From NCBI RefSeq assembly GCF_029869545.1, contig NZ_JARWQD010000281.1, positions 1 to 64,000 on the forward strand: a DNA stretch of 64,000 bases. The letters are read 5' to 3'. Of the stretch, positions 7,609-16,101 are shown one piece after another (position 1 is the stretch's first letter; each line of letters starts with the position of its first letter). A program made the position numbers and the translations under genes. Source of the DNA: Nocardia wallacei. Lineage in GTDB: Bacteria > Actinomycetota > Actinomycetes > Mycobacteriales > Mycobacteriaceae. The notes beneath the pieces are model-generated. The model did no database searches. It saw only the letters and a program-made list of their open reading frames with translations, and was not told the origin of the DNA.

Positions 7609-9150
7609 ATGAAGACACGACGTACGGCGCGCTCGGTGGCCTGGGTGTTCGCCGCATGCCTGGCGATGCAGACGGCCGCCGTCACGCAGGCCACGGCCGC
7701 GCCCGCGTTCGGCGCCTGCCCGGAGGGTTCGGTGACACCCGGCCGCGGCGCGGAATGCGCGGTGATCTCGGTACCCCGGGACTACTCCGCACCCGACGGC
7801 CCGCGCATCGACGTGACCGTCAGCCGGATCCGCGCCACCGGTGAGCGCCGCGGCGCCCTGTTCGCCAACCCGGGCGGTCCCGGCGCCGACGCCCTCGACT
7901 ACTGGGCCCGCCGCTCCCCGGATCTGCCCGCCGAGCTCAATACCCACTACGACCGGATCGCGGTACAACCCCGCGGATTGCGCTGGGCGACGCCGCTGGA
8001 CTGCGGAAACGCCGAACGCAAGGAGCGCAGCGCCACCAAATCCGCCTGCGACAGCGCACAACCCGGCTACGTGGAGACCGTCACCACCGAGAACACCGCC
8101 CGCGATATGGACGCCGTGCGGGCCGCGCTCGGCCTGGAGCGCATCGACTTCTTCGGCACCTCCTACGGCACCTATCTGGGCGCCGTCTACGCCACGCTGT
8201 TCCCGCAGCGGATCGACCACATGGTGCTCGACTCCAGCGTCCACCCGGACTGGGTGTGGAACGAGCAGTTCGCGCAGCAGCAGCTGGCTGGGAAGCAACG
8301 CCTCGACGACCTGTTCGCCTGGATCGCCGACCACGACGGCGAGTACCACCTCGGCGCGACACCGCTTCGCGTGTACGAGAACTGGGTGCGGCTGGTGGTC
8401 GCGCAGGGCGGCGGCTGGTACGCCAACCTCACTCCGCCACCGGCCTCCACCGCCGACCTGCCGGGCGAACTGCCCGAGCCCATCGCGCAGGTGGCGCGCG
8501 ACGGATTCAACGGCGGACGAGACCAGATCGGGCAATTGCAGAACCTGGTCCGGACGCTGGCCTCCGGCGGGACCTCGGCGCAGGTGCCGCTGCTGGCGGC
8601 GACCGCGGTCGCGACCTACACCCGCTCGTTCTGGCCGACCTTCGCCCGCGCCATGGCCGACGCCGACGCCGATCCCGCCGACACCAGCCAGCTCCGTGCC
8701 ATCGAGGGCCTGGCGGCGACCGATCCGACGGGCCGGAATGTGTTCTCCGCCATCACCTGCAACGAGAACGCGATCCCCGGCCGGACGGAACTGCTCGGTG
8801 CCGCGGCGGCCACCGTCGCCTCCGGCGGCAGCGCCCTCAACGCCCGCGCCGACATGATCCGGTCCGGGGTGGCCTGCGCCGACTGGAACCCGGTCGCCGC
8901 GCCGGTCGCCATCGGCGGCCAGGGGCTGCGCACCGGGCCGCTGGTGCTGCAGAGCCGACACGACGCGGTGACCAAATACGAGGGCGGCCCGGCCATGGCG
9001 ACGGCCCTGCGCGGCTCGCTGATCACCGTCGAGGGCGGCGACCACGGCACCTTCGGGCGCGGCAATACCGCCGTGGACGACGCGGTGCTGACGTATCTGC
9101 GCACCGGTGAGGTAGGCATCAACCACGCGGACCAAGCACCGCTGCAGTAA
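7609..9150 (+). CDS. Secreted alpha/beta hydrolase, tripeptidyl aminopeptidase (SlpD/SlpE) family
   Basis: A 513-aa protein with a Sec signal peptide (charged MKTRRTARS, hydrophobic VAWVFAACLAMQTAAV, AxA cleavage near ATAAPA). An alpha/beta hydrolase follows: oxyanion segment ANPGGPGAD, nucleophile Ser in FFGTSYGTYLGAVY, acid in SRHDAVTKYEGG and His in EGGDHGTFG. Homologues in Streptomyces and mycobacteria (such as CaeA/Hip1-like enzymes) cleave tripeptides or act as cell-wall proteases and esterases. The start was set at ATG 7609 because GGGGAGAA lies 8 bases upstream. ATG 7600 is also in frame but is too close to the SD. It is transcribed divergently from the GNAT gene. Confidence 0.85.
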   Translation: MKTRRTARSVAWVFAACLAMQTAAVTQATAAPAFGACPEGSVTPGRGAECAVISVPRDYSAPDGPRIDVTVSRIRATGERRGALFANPGGPGADALDYWARRSPDLPAELNTHYDRIAVQPRGLRWATPLDCGNAERKERSATKSACDSAQPGYVETVTTENTARDMDAVRAALGLERIDFFGTSYGTYLGAVYATLFPQRIDHMVLDSSVHPDWVWNEQFAQQQLAGKQRLDDLFAWIADHDGEYHLGATPLRVYENWVRLVVAQGGGWYANLTPPPASTADLPGELPEPIAQVARDGFNGGRDQIGQLQNLVRTLASGGTSAQVPLLAATAVATYTRSFWPTFARAMADADADPADTSQLRAIEGLAATDPTGRNVFSAITCNENAIPGRTELLGAAAATVASGGSALNARADMIRSGVACADWNPVAAPVAIGGQGLRTGPLVLQSRHDAVTKYEGGPAMATALRGSLITVEGGDHGTFGRGNTAVDDAVLTYLRTGEVGINHADQAPLQ

Positions 9151-9151
9151 T

Positions 9152-9174
9152 TTCGGCCTCCGCTTCGCTCCGAA
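9152..9174 (+). terminator. Hairpin downstream of the secreted hydrolase gene, part of a short dispersed repeat
   Basis: TTCGG (9152-9156) pairs with CCGAA (9170-9174) around a 13-base loop just after the stop at 9150. The core GGCCTCCGCTTCG also occurs at 6304-6316, so this is a small dispersed repeat as well as a possible weak terminator. There is no T-tract. Confidence 0.3.
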
Positions 9175-9218
9175 GACCTTGTGTGGTGGGGAGGAGGCTT
9201 GCGTCGCAGAATGGCGGG

Positions 9219-10346
9219 ATGGCGAATGAGGCACCGTGGCGTGTGGTGGTGGCACCGGACAAGTTCAAAGGGTCGTTGACTGCGCCGCAGGTGGTCGAGG
9301 CGCTGGCGGGAGGGATCGCGCGGGTGGTGCCGGATGCCGAGGTGCGGCGGGTGCCGGTGGCCGATGGCGGGGACGGGACCGTCGATGCGTTTGTGACGGC
9401 GGGGTGGGAGCGGGTGCCGGTCCGGGCCGAGGGGCCGACCGGGGCGCCGGTCGACACGGCGTACGCGGTGCGGGGGGATACCGCCGTGATCGAGTTGGCC
9501 GCGGTGGTCGGGCTTACGAAACTTCCTGGCGGGCAACCCGATCCGATGTCGGCGAGCACGTATGGGCTGGGGCAGGTGATCGGGCATGCGCTCGATCGCG
9601 GCGTGCGCTCGATCGTGCTCGGTGTGGGCGGCAGCGCGTCCAGCGACGGCGGCGCGGGCATGCTGCAGGCGCTCGGACTGCGGATCCTGGATGCCGCCGG
9701 TGCCGAAGTGCCCAGGGGCGGAGCGGCTCTCGCGCGGGCGGCGCGGGTGGATCGGTCCGCACTGCATCCGGCGCTGAACGACGCGTCATTCGTCCTGGCG
9801 AGTGACGTCGACAATCCGCTGCTCGGATCCGACGGGGCCGCGGCGGTTTTCGCGCCGCAGAAGGGCGCCGATCCCGAACAGTGCGCGACTCTCGAAGCGG
9901 CCCTGGCCGCGTGGGCGAAGCTGATCGATCCCGCGGCCGCCGACCGTCCCGGCGCGGGGGCCGCGGGCGGCACCGGATTCGGCGCGATGGCGGTGCTCGG
10001 CGCCGTCGAACGCTCCGGGATCGACGTCGTCCTGGACCTGATCGACTTCCGGTCGCGGTTGGAGGGCGCGGATCTCGTCGTCACGGGCGAGGGGTCGCTC
10101 GACGAGCAGACCCTGCGCGGTAAGGCACCGGCGGGAGTGTGCGAGGCCGCCCGAGCCGCGGGACTCCCCGTCGTCGCCGTCGCGGGCCGCTGCCTACTCG
10201 GCGAGGACGAATTGCGTACCGCGGGCTTCGCCGCCGCGTACACGCTCGCCGACCTCGAACCCGATCCGGACCGCTCGATCGCACACGCGGCCCCGCTACT
10301 GGAACAGCTCGGCGCGCAACTCGCACTCCGCCACCTGCAGCGCTGA
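9219..10346 (+). CDS. Glycerate kinase (GlxK/GarK family)
   Basis: A 375-aa protein with the family hallmarks: N-terminal RVVVAPDKFKGSLTA, PVADGGDGTVDAF, VGGSASSDGGAGMLQALG, ASDVDNPLLGSDGAAAVFAPQKGA and TGEGSLDEQTLRGKAP. The enzyme phosphorylates D-glycerate (usually to 2-phosphoglycerate in this family), feeding glyoxylate or serine carbon into glycolysis. The start is uncertain: ATG 9219 fits homologues, while GTG 9183 in the same frame adds 12 atypical residues. A strong GGGAGGAGG (9189-9197) lies too far upstream of 9219 to serve it. No partner genes of glyoxylate metabolism are adjacent. Confidence 0.9.
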   Translation: MANEAPWRVVVAPDKFKGSLTAPQVVEALAGGIARVVPDAEVRRVPVADGGDGTVDAFVTAGWERVPVRAEGPTGAPVDTAYAVRGDTAVIELAAVVGLTKLPGGQPDPMSASTYGLGQVIGHALDRGVRSIVLGVGGSASSDGGAGMLQALGLRILDAAGAEVPRGGAALARAARVDRSALHPALNDASFVLASDVDNPLLGSDGAAAVFAPQKGADPEQCATLEAALAAWAKLIDPAAADRPGAGAAGGTGFGAMAVLGAVERSGIDVVLDLIDFRSRLEGADLVVTGEGSLDEQTLRGKAPAGVCEAARAAGLPVVAVAGRCLLGEDELRTAGFAAAYTLADLEPDPDRSIAHAAPLLEQLGAQLALRHLQR

Positions 10347-10369
10347 CCGGGCCTGCGGCACGCACGTCC

Positions 10370-10385
10370 CGCCCGCCCTCGGGCG
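10370..10385. terminator. GC-rich bidirectional terminator hairpin
   Basis: CGCCCG (10370-10375) and CGGGCG (10380-10385) form a perfect 6-bp stem with a CCCT loop in the 44-bp gap between the convergent glycerate kinase and HxlR genes. There is no U-tract, as is usual for high-GC actinomycetes. Confidence 0.45.
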
Positions 10386-10390
10386 CGCGC

Positions 10391-10738
10391 TCACACCGGG
10401 CTGAGTTCGCAGGACAGGACGTGGTCGCGGTGTTTTTCGCCCCATGCCTCCAGGGGGCGGAGGGCGGCGGCCAGTTCCTCGCCGCGCTCGGTGAGCGAGT
10501 ACTCGACGCGCGGCGGCACCTCGGGGTAGATCTCGCGGTGGACGACACCGGCGGTCTCCAGGTGGCGCAGGTTCTCCGCGAGCACCTTCTCGCTCACGCC
10601 GTCCAGCAGCCGGCGGATCTGCCCGAATCGCTGCGGGCCCTCGCCGAGCACCCACATCAGGTGCAGTTTCCACTTGCCGCCGACCACATCGATGGCCACG
10701 GTCATGCCGCACACATCGTGAACTGCGTCACTGCTCAT
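10391..10738 (-). CDS. HxlR-family winged-helix transcriptional regulator
   Basis: A 115-aa protein with the HxlR/YodB winged helix: a Cys near the N-terminus (HDVCGM), DVVGGKWKLHLMWVLGEGPQRF, the recognition-helix region VSEKVLAENLRHLETAG and the wing VPPRVEYSLTERG. Several HxlR proteins sense quinones, aldehydes or diamide through that N-terminal Cys. The start at 10738 is supported by AGGAGG 11 bases upstream. It is divergent from two reductase genes, so it is likely their regulator. A perfect ACCTCGAGGT palindrome lies in the shared 142-bp intergenic region. Longer upstream in-frame extensions are not family-like. Confidence 0.85.
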   Translation of the reverse strand: MSSDAVHDVCGMTVAIDVVGGKWKLHLMWVLGEGPQRFGQIRRLLDGVSEKVLAENLRHLETAGVVHREIYPEVPPRVEYSLTERGEELAAALRPLEAWGEKHRDHVLSCELSPV

Positions 10739-10768
10739 CGTCACCGTGGCCTCCTGACCTGATTTCGA

Positions 10769-10778
10769 ACCTCGAGGT
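10769..10778. promoter_or_regulatory. Palindrome ACCTCGAGGT between the HxlR and reductase genes
   Basis: This 10-bp perfect palindrome lies in the divergent intergenic region (10739-10880), next to a second short palindrome, TTCGAA, at 10764-10769. It is a reasonable operator candidate for the HxlR protein, but short palindromes arise easily in GC-rich DNA. Confidence 0.35.
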
Positions 10779-10880
10779 AAGCAACCGGCCCTCGACGTGC
10801 GGTCTTCCCGAGAATACCGGCAGCCGCCACCATCTGTATCCGGCGCCGAACCCGAATACGCGACTACCGAAGGATGCACG

Positions 10881-11750
10881 ATGTCTCAACGTTCCGTTTC
10901 CGTCATCGGCCTGGGCCCGATGGGGCAGGCGATGGTGAAGGAGTTCCTGGCGGCGGGTGTCGAGGTGACGGTGTGGAATCGGAGCCCCGAGAAGGCCGAG
11001 GCCATGGTCGGATTGGGCGCGAAGCGGGCGGCCACGGTCGCCGAGGCGCTCGACGCCAACGAGGTGAGCGTGGTCAGCCTGACCCACTACGCCGCCATGT
11101 ACGACGTGCTGGGTCCGGCGGTGGATCACCTGCGCGGCAAGGTGATCGTGAATCTGTCCTCGGACTCTCCGGAGAAGGCCCGCGAGGGCGGAACCTGGGT
11201 CCGCTCGCACGGCGCGCAGTTCCTCGCGGGCGGGGTCATGTCGGCGGGCGACAACATCACCCATCCGGCGTCCTACATCTTCTACAGCGGCCCGAAGGAG
11301 GTCTTCGACGCGCACGCCGACCTGCTGCGCCCGCTCAGCCCGCAGGAGTACCTCGGCCCCGACGACGGTGTCTCCCAGGTCTTCTACCAGGCCCTGCTGA
11401 CGATCTTCCATCCGTGGATGCTGGCCTACGATCAGGCCCTGGCGGTGATCCAGAAGTCCGGGCACGACATCGATCAGTTCCTGCCGTTCGCGCAGCGCTC
11501 GAGCGAGGCGTTCCCGTTCTTCATGGCGGAGTACGCCGAGGCGGCCAAGGCCGGTGGCTGGGGTGACGTGGCGGCGTTCAAGATGATGGACGCGGGCGCC
11601 CAGCACATCATCGACGCCAGCGAGGAGGTCGGTGTGGACGCTACCCTGTCGCATCAGGCCCAAGGCATCTGGCGCAAGGCGCTCGCCGCCAGCGAGCAGG
11701 CCGGTCGCCCGGTCTCGGTCTTCGAACTGATGCGGGGTGATAACGCGTGA
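10881..11750 (+). CDS. Imine reductase / reductive aminase-like NAD(P)H oxidoreductase (copy 1)
   Basis: A 289-aa protein with an N-terminal Rossmann fold (VSVIGLGPMGQAMVKEF; cofactor-phosphate pocket VTVWNRSPEKAEAM) and an all-helical C-terminal dimerisation domain. It belongs to the 6-phosphogluconate dehydrogenase-like superfamily. The catalytic Lys of beta-hydroxyacid dehydrogenases is replaced (GVSQVFYQALLTIF), as in the imine reductase/reductive aminase branch. NRSxxK suggests NADPH preference. The SD AAGGA (10870-10874) supports ATG 10881. It overlaps copy 2 by GTGA and is divergent from an HxlR regulator. The physiological imine or carbonyl substrate is unknown. Confidence 0.75.
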   Translation: MSQRSVSVIGLGPMGQAMVKEFLAAGVEVTVWNRSPEKAEAMVGLGAKRAATVAEALDANEVSVVSLTHYAAMYDVLGPAVDHLRGKVIVNLSSDSPEKAREGGTWVRSHGAQFLAGGVMSAGDNITHPASYIFYSGPKEVFDAHADLLRPLSPQEYLGPDDGVSQVFYQALLTIFHPWMLAYDQALAVIQKSGHDIDQFLPFAQRSSEAFPFFMAEYAEAAKAGGWGDVAAFKMMDAGAQHIIDASEEVGVDATLSHQAQGIWRKALAASEQAGRPVSVFELMRGDNA

Positions 11751-12613
11751 GCCGCTCGGTATCGCTGATCGGCCTGGGCCCGATGGGGCGGGCCATGGTG
11801 AAGCAGTTCCTGGCGGCCGGTTTCGAGGTGACGGTGTGGAACCGGAGCCCCGAGAAGGCCGACGCCGTAGTCGAATTGGGCGCGAAGCGGGCGGCCACGG
11901 TCGCCGAGGCGCTCGACGCCAACGAGGTGACCGTCCTCAGCCTGACCCACTACGCCGCCATGTACGACGTGCTGGGTCCGGCCGCGGATCACCTGCGCGA
12001 CAAGGTGATCGTGAACCTGTCCTCGGATTCGCCGGAGCAGGCCCGCCGCGGCGCGGCCTGGATCGGCGAGCGCGGCGCCCGGTTCCTTTCCGGCGGTGTG
12101 ATTTCCGACGGTGACACGATCACGAGCCCGACGTCCTACATCTTCTACAGCGGCCCGCCGGAGGTCTTCGACGCACACGCCGACCTGCTGCGGCCGCTGT
12201 GCCCGCCGGAGTACCTGGGCGTGGATCCGGGCCTGTCCCAGGTGTTCTACCAGGGCCTGCTGATCCTCATGCACCCGCTGCTCCTCGCCTACGAGCAGGC
12301 CATGGCGACGGTGGAGCGGTCCGGCCAGCCGATCGACCGCTTCCTCCCGTACGCGCAACGGTTCCTCGACAGCATGGGCACCTCGTTCGCGGTCTTCGCC
12401 GAACTCGCGAAAACCGGTGGCTGGGGCGATATCTCGACCATGAAGATGATGGATGCCAGCACCCAGCACGCCATCGAGGCGAGCGAGGACGTCGGTGTCG
12501 ACGCCGCCCTCGTGCGGACCGCGCAGGGGTACTGGCGGCGGGCCCTCGCCGCGAGCGAGGAGGCCGGGCAACCGATCCCGACGCTACGCCTCATACGTGG
12601 CGACGGAGTGTGA
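11747..12613 (+). CDS. Imine reductase / reductive aminase-like NAD(P)H oxidoreductase (copy 2)
   Basis: A 288-aa tandem paralogue of the preceding gene. The N-terminal Rossmann halves are nearly the same protein (both contain LGAKRAATVAEALDANEV and LTHYAAMYDVLGPA), while the substrate-facing C-terminal halves differ much more (DRFLPYAQRFLDSMGTSF against DQFLPFAQRSSEAFPFF). The pattern suggests recent duplication, or gene conversion limited to the cofactor domain, with divergence of substrate specificity. The GTG start overlaps the copy 1 stop. It converges on the XRE gene with a 15-bp gap. Confidence 0.75.
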   Translation: MSRSVSLIGLGPMGRAMVKQFLAAGFEVTVWNRSPEKADAVVELGAKRAATVAEALDANEVTVLSLTHYAAMYDVLGPAADHLRDKVIVNLSSDSPEQARRGAAWIGERGARFLSGGVISDGDTITSPTSYIFYSGPPEVFDAHADLLRPLCPPEYLGVDPGLSQVFYQGLLILMHPLLLAYEQAMATVERSGQPIDRFLPYAQRFLDSMGTSFAVFAELAKTGGWGDISTMKMMDASTQHAIEASEDVGVDAALVRTAQGYWRRALAASEEAGQPIPTLRLIRGDGV

Positions 12614-12628
12614 GGATCCCGTTCTGCC

Positions 12629-12871
12629 TCAGGCGGATTCGGAGTTCGATCCCAGGCGCGGGAAGGGGGCGGTGGAGAACACCACCTCCACCGCCACCCC
12701 GAAATACTCCGAAATCCGCAGTGCCAGATGCAGGCTCGGGCTGTACTCGCCGCGTTCCAGATATCCGATCGTCTGATAGTGCACGCCCAGCGACTCTGCC
12801 AGCTGCCGCCGCGAGATGCCGCGCTCGGCGCGCAGCATCGCGATGCGGTTGTAGATGACCTCAGTAGGCAC
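12629..12871 (-). CDS. Small XRE-family (Cro/cI-type HTH) regulator
   Basis: An 80-aa protein that is almost entirely one HTH_3 domain: IAMLRAERGISRRQLAESLG, then VHYQTIGYLERGEYSPSL as the recognition helix and following turn. Members of this compact group (YozG/PlcR-like short HTHs) commonly accompany ABC-2 transporter genes and control them. The GTG at 12871 overlaps the 3' end of the permease gene by 11 bases, so it is the third gene of the ABC operon. Confidence 0.85.
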   Translation of the reverse strand: MPTEVIYNRIAMLRAERGISRRQLAESLGVHYQTIGYLERGEYSPSLHLALRISEYFGVAVEVVFSTAPFPRLGSNSESA

Positions 12872-13712
12872 GCTGCATGGCCTTCTCGCGGCGGGCCGCC
12901 ACGCTCGATCCGGATTCGCGACGAGCCATGCGCCGCAACACTATCGGGGCCAGCGCCAGCCCGATCACGGTCCAGGCGCCCAGCACGCCGAAGGTCTCCC
13001 AGTGCCGCCAGGACTGACCCAGCTCGACGACCGCCGCCTCGCCGGGCAGTACCGCCGAACGCATGCCCAGGCCCAGCCAGTAGATGGGGAACACCTGCGC
13101 CAGGCCCTGCACCCAGCCCGGCATGGACGTGATCGGATAGAAGATGCCCGACACCGCGATCAGGCCCATGACCGGCATCATCGCGAACCCCACATTGCGC
13201 GGGTTGTCGAAGATCGAGCCGAATACCGCGCCCATCGGCAGCGTCGCCAGCATGCCCAGGACGAAGACCCAGATCAGGGTCGCCCAGGCGCCGACGCTGT
13301 CGAGGGCCAGGCCGCCGACGATGATGCCGCCCGCGACCAGCATGACGATCACCTGCACCAGCAGCGTGCCCGCGGTGGTGATGATCTTGCCGATCAGATA
13401 TCCGACCATGCCGTTCGGAGTCGCCTTGGCGCGCAACAGGGTTCCGTCCTCGCGGTCGACCGCCAGGAACTGCGAGATGCCCATGAGCCCGCTGGAGGCC
13501 ACCAGCATGCCCAGCACGCCCGGCAGGGCCAGGGCACCCAGCCCGATGCCGGTGTCTCCGAACTGCCCGTCGCGCATGAAGAACAGCGCCACCAGGATGA
13601 GCACGGGCCAGAAGTACTGCATGAACAGGTCCTGGCCGTTGGTCAGCATCTGACGGATCTCGATCAACCCCTGCGCCACCCCGGCGCGCGCGGCCACCAG
13701 TATCGGGGTCAT
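12861..13712 (-). CDS. ABC-2 type transporter permease
   Basis: A 283-aa protein with six hydrophobic segments characteristic of ABC-2 permeases, including FWPVLILVALFF, LGALALPGVLGMLVASSGLM, the amphipathic FLAVDREDGTLLRAKATP coupling stretch and GFAMMPVMGLIAVSGIFYP. The start ATG 13712 has AGGAGG 7 bases upstream and overlaps the ATPase stop as ATGA. A longer open frame to 14282 on this strand is a shadow of the ATPase gene. With its ATPase it probably exports a drug, lipid or antibiotic. The substrate cannot be told. Confidence 0.85.
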   Translation of the reverse strand: MTPILVAARAGVAQGLIEIRQMLTNGQDLFMQYFWPVLILVALFFMRDGQFGDTGIGLGALALPGVLGMLVASSGLMGISQFLAVDREDGTLLRAKATPNGMVGYLIGKIITTAGTLLVQVIVMLVAGGIIVGGLALDSVGAWATLIWVFVLGMLATLPMGAVFGSIFDNPRNVGFAMMPVMGLIAVSGIFYPITSMPGWVQGLAQVFPIYWLGLGMRSAVLPGEAAVVELGQSWRHWETFGVLGAWTVIGLALAPIVLRRMARRESGSSVAARREKAMQRAY

Positions 13713-14641
13713 CGGGTCACCTCCTCGAGGGCGTGGATCTCGGCATCGCCGCCCTGGCCGGATTCGAAGCGCTGCACCAGTGTCATATAGGTGTCCTCCA
13801 GCGAGGCGCGGCGCACCTCGAGTTCGTCGATACCCTCGCCGTACTGCTGGAACAGTTCGTAGACGAACTTGGTCGATTCGGTCGTGGTGTGGACGAAGCG
13901 CTGCCCGTCGCGGGTCCACTTGATCTCCGCCTCGCCCGCGATGCGCCGCGACAGCTCGTCGGCCGAGCCGTCGGCGATGATGCGCCCGCCGGCCAGCACC
14001 AGGATGCGGTCGGCGAGCTTCTCCGCCTCGTCGAGGTCGTGGGTGGTGAGCATGATCGTGGTCTGCTCGTCGTCGGCGAGCCGGTGCATCAGATCGTGGA
14101 ACTCGCGTCGGGCCTGCGGGTCGAATCCGGCGGTGGGTTCGTCGAGGAACAGCAGTTCCGGGCGGCCCACGATGCCGATGGCCACGTCGAGGCGGCGGCG
14201 CTGGCCGCCGGACAGGCTGCTGACCTTGGTGTTCGCCTGTTCGGTGAGGCCCACGGCCGCGATCAGTTCGTCGGTGTCCCACGGGCGCCGCAGCGCAGGC
14301 GTCGAATACGGCGCGTAGTACGAGCCCAGATTGGACAGCAGTTCCCGCACCCGCCAGCGGCCGTGATCGCGCCAGGACTGCAGGACGACGCCCATGCGGG
14401 CCCGCCAGCCCTCGTCGCCGTGCGCGGGGTCGGTGCCGAGCACCGTCACCTGCCCCGCCGACCGCATCCGGAAGCCCTCCAGGATCTCGATCGTGGTCGT
14501 CTTGCCCGCGCCGTTGGGGCCCAACAGCACCAGGACCTCACCGCTGCGGGCCTGAAAAGTGACGTCCTGCAACACATCCCGGGTGCCGTATCGCATCCGC
14601 AGACCCTGGACGTCGAGTACGACTTCCTCGCCTACCGTCAT
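13709..14641 (-). CDS. ABC transporter ATP-binding protein (DrrA/CcmA-like)
   Basis: A 310-aa ATPase with Walker A LLGPNGAGKTTT, Q-loop VVLQSW, signature SSLSGGQRRRLDVA, Walker B LLFLDEPTAGFDP and switch His in TTHDLDEA. After the roughly 220-aa NBD comes an 80-residue C-terminal extension of the type seen in drug-export ATPases. Translation probably starts at ATG 14641 (GGAGGG just upstream) rather than at 14737. It is the first gene of the ATPase-permease-XRE operon. Confidence 0.9.
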   Translation of the reverse strand: MTVGEEVVLDVQGLRMRYGTRDVLQDVTFQARSGEVLVLLGPNGAGKTTTIEILEGFRMRSAGQVTVLGTDPAHGDEGWRARMGVVLQSWRDHGRWRVRELLSNLGSYYAPYSTPALRRPWDTDELIAAVGLTEQANTKVSSLSGGQRRRLDVAIGIVGRPELLFLDEPTAGFDPQARREFHDLMHRLADDEQTTIMLTTHDLDEAEKLADRILVLAGGRIIADGSADELSRRIAGEAEIKWTRDGQRFVHTTTESTKFVYELFQQYGEGIDELEVRRASLEDTYMTLVQRFESGQGGDAEIHALEEVTR

Positions 14642-14674
14642 CCTGCCCTCCGTAGCAATCTCAGGATGGGCGGT

Positions 14675-14704
14675 AGCATACCTACTACATTTCGGGCCGA
14701 ACAA
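14675..14704 (-). promoter_or_regulatory. Promoter candidate for the ABC operon (TTGTTC-18-TATGCT)
   Basis: Reading the minus strand, TTGTTC (14704-14699) and TATGCT (14680-14675) are separated by 18 bp and lie about 33 bases upstream of ATG 14641. The match to consensus is moderate. It is the best candidate in the 132-bp gap to aroQ. Confidence 0.4.
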
Positions 14705-14773
14705 GGGAATTTCCACGACCACCAGCAGCCCCGGCACGCTCCATCAGCAGTTCCGGCACGCTTTTGGCCGGAA

Positions 14774-15205
14774 TCACGTTCGGGTACTGAGGAATTCGAC
14801 GGCGGCGGCGTAGCCCTGGATCCCCATGCCCGCGATCACGGCGGTGGCGATGGGGGAGATGTAGGAGTGGTGCCGGAACTCCTCGCGGGCGTGCACGTTC
14901 GAGATGTGCACCTCGACGATCGGCACCTCCGGGATGACCAGCGCATCCCGCAGGGCCACCGAGGTGTGGGTGAGACCGCCCGGATTGATCACGATGCCCG
15001 CCGCGGCACCGCGCGCGGCATGGATCCGATCGATGAGCGCCCCTTCGGAATTGGACTGGAACGCGGTGATCTCCCGGTCGAACCGGGCGGCCGTGCTGCG
15101 GCACAGCTCGACGACGTCGTCGAGGGTCTCCGAGCCGTACACCTCGGGCTGCCGGGTGCCCAGCATGTTCAGGTTCGGGCCGTTGAGCACGAGGATCGGT
15201 GCCAT
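14774..15205 (-). CDS. aroQ: 3-dehydroquinate dehydratase, type II
   Basis: A 143-aa protein that matches type II dehydroquinases throughout: [21 protein letters not shown] (catalytic Tyr in the lid, Arg in GTRQPE), [49 protein letters not shown] (catalytic His) and GYAAAVEFL. It catalyses the third step of the shikimate pathway in the cytosol. The ATG at 15205 has no SD, but TAGGGT sits 7 bases upstream, consistent with leaderless expression although the same-strand upstream gene ends only 17 bases away. The other aro genes are not in the window. Confidence 0.95.
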   Translation of the reverse strand: MAPILVLNGPNLNMLGTRQPEVYGSETLDDVVELCRSTAARFDREITAFQSNSEGALIDRIHAARGAAAGIVINPGGLTHTSVALRDALVIPEVPIVEVHISNVHAREEFRHHSYISPIATAVIAGMGIQGYAAAVEFLSTRT

Positions 15206-15222
15206 GCCGGACACCCTATCGC

Positions 15223-15858
15223 CTACAGCCCGCGCGGCCCCTCGGCGCGCAGGTCGTCGACCTTGCGCATGGCCGCGCGCAGTTCCTCGAGCCATTCCTC
15301 GGCGTGCTCGCCGGCCAGCTTCACCGTCCAGGCCAGGGCGTCGGCGCGGGACCGCGCCACCCCGGCGTCCACCAGCGTGTCCAGCACCTTGCGCTCCGGC
15401 TGGCGCAGCCGGGTCATGACCGGAACGGCCAAGTGGGTGAACAGGATCCGCTCGCCGTCGACGGATACACCCCAGGCGACGCTGCGGCTGAACCGGGCCT
15501 GCGCCTCCTGCGCGATCTGCATGCGGGCGGGGCGGGTGGACTCCCGGAAGCGGGCGACGAGCCCCTCCTTGGTGGCCCGGGGGACCTCCTCGGTCGGCCG
15601 GTCGGCAGCGGCCTCCTGATCTCCCTCCGCGGCGGCCGAATCGCCCGACGGGAGCGGCAACTCGCCGACTACGACGATCTCGTCGCGGTCGATCTCGATC
15701 GTCGGCGAGCCGGTGAACCATTCGCTCGGCAACCTCCCGGCGAACCAGTCCGGGGCCTCGGCGGCGTCCGGCAGATCGGCCTGTTGCCAACCGCCCGGGC
15801 GCCCGAATCCGCGGCCGCGCATTCCGTGTCTCATGGCGCTACCTCGCTTACTTTCCAT
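15223..15858 (-). CDS. Conserved actinobacterial protein with RHH-like C-terminal segment
   Basis: A 211-aa protein I do not recognise by function. An N-terminal Gly/Arg-rich stretch precedes a middle acidic linker (about 70-95). The conserved C-terminal half contains [18 protein letters not shown], then [20 protein letters not shown] and a helix ending [11 protein letters not shown]. The segment from [17 protein letters not shown] to the end looks like the two helices of a ribbon-helix-helix DNA-binding or dimerisation unit. A GTAAT/ATTAC repeat element sits directly upstream of the start, so autoregulation is plausible. ATG 15834 and a later ATG are alternative starts. Confidence 0.6.
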   Translation of the reverse strand: MESKRGSAMRHGMRGRGFGRPGGWQQADLPDAAEAPDWFAGRLPSEWFTGSPTIEIDRDEIVVVGELPLPSGDSAAAEGDQEAAADRPTEEVPRATKEGLVARFRESTRPARMQIAQEAQARFSRSVAWGVSVDGERILFTHLAVPVMTRLRQPERKVLDTLVDAGVARSRADALAWTVKLAGEHAEEWLEELRAAMRKVDDLRAEGPRGL

Positions 15859-15863
15859 GAGCT

Positions 15864-15885
15864 GTAATAGTGATTACTAGATTAC
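15864..15885. promoter_or_regulatory. GTAAT/ATTAC repeat element upstream of the RHH-like gene
   Basis: GTAAT at 15864 is followed by ATTAC at 15873 and again at 15881. This gives one inverted repeat with a 4-bp spacer (15864-15877) and an 8-bp-spaced direct repeat. On the minus strand the sequence includes TAATCT as a possible -10. The AT-rich cluster stands out in this GC-rich sequence and lies 6 bases upstream of the start at 15858. Confidence 0.45.
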
Positions 15886-16101
15886 ATCGATTCGCGCCGG
15901 GCGATTTCTGCTGTCGGAGAACGGCTGCGAGATGACCGCACAGTGAACACGGCTAACGATTTCGCCGCCGCTGCACAGGAAGTCGCGAAACGGGCACTAT
16001 TCTGGTGCTGAGCATGGAGAATGCGGACGGCGCCAACCCGGCGCCGGGCCAGTTCTTTTCGGGTACCGTTGGTCTTGTTGCTGGAGTGACAAGAGTGAAG
16101 A

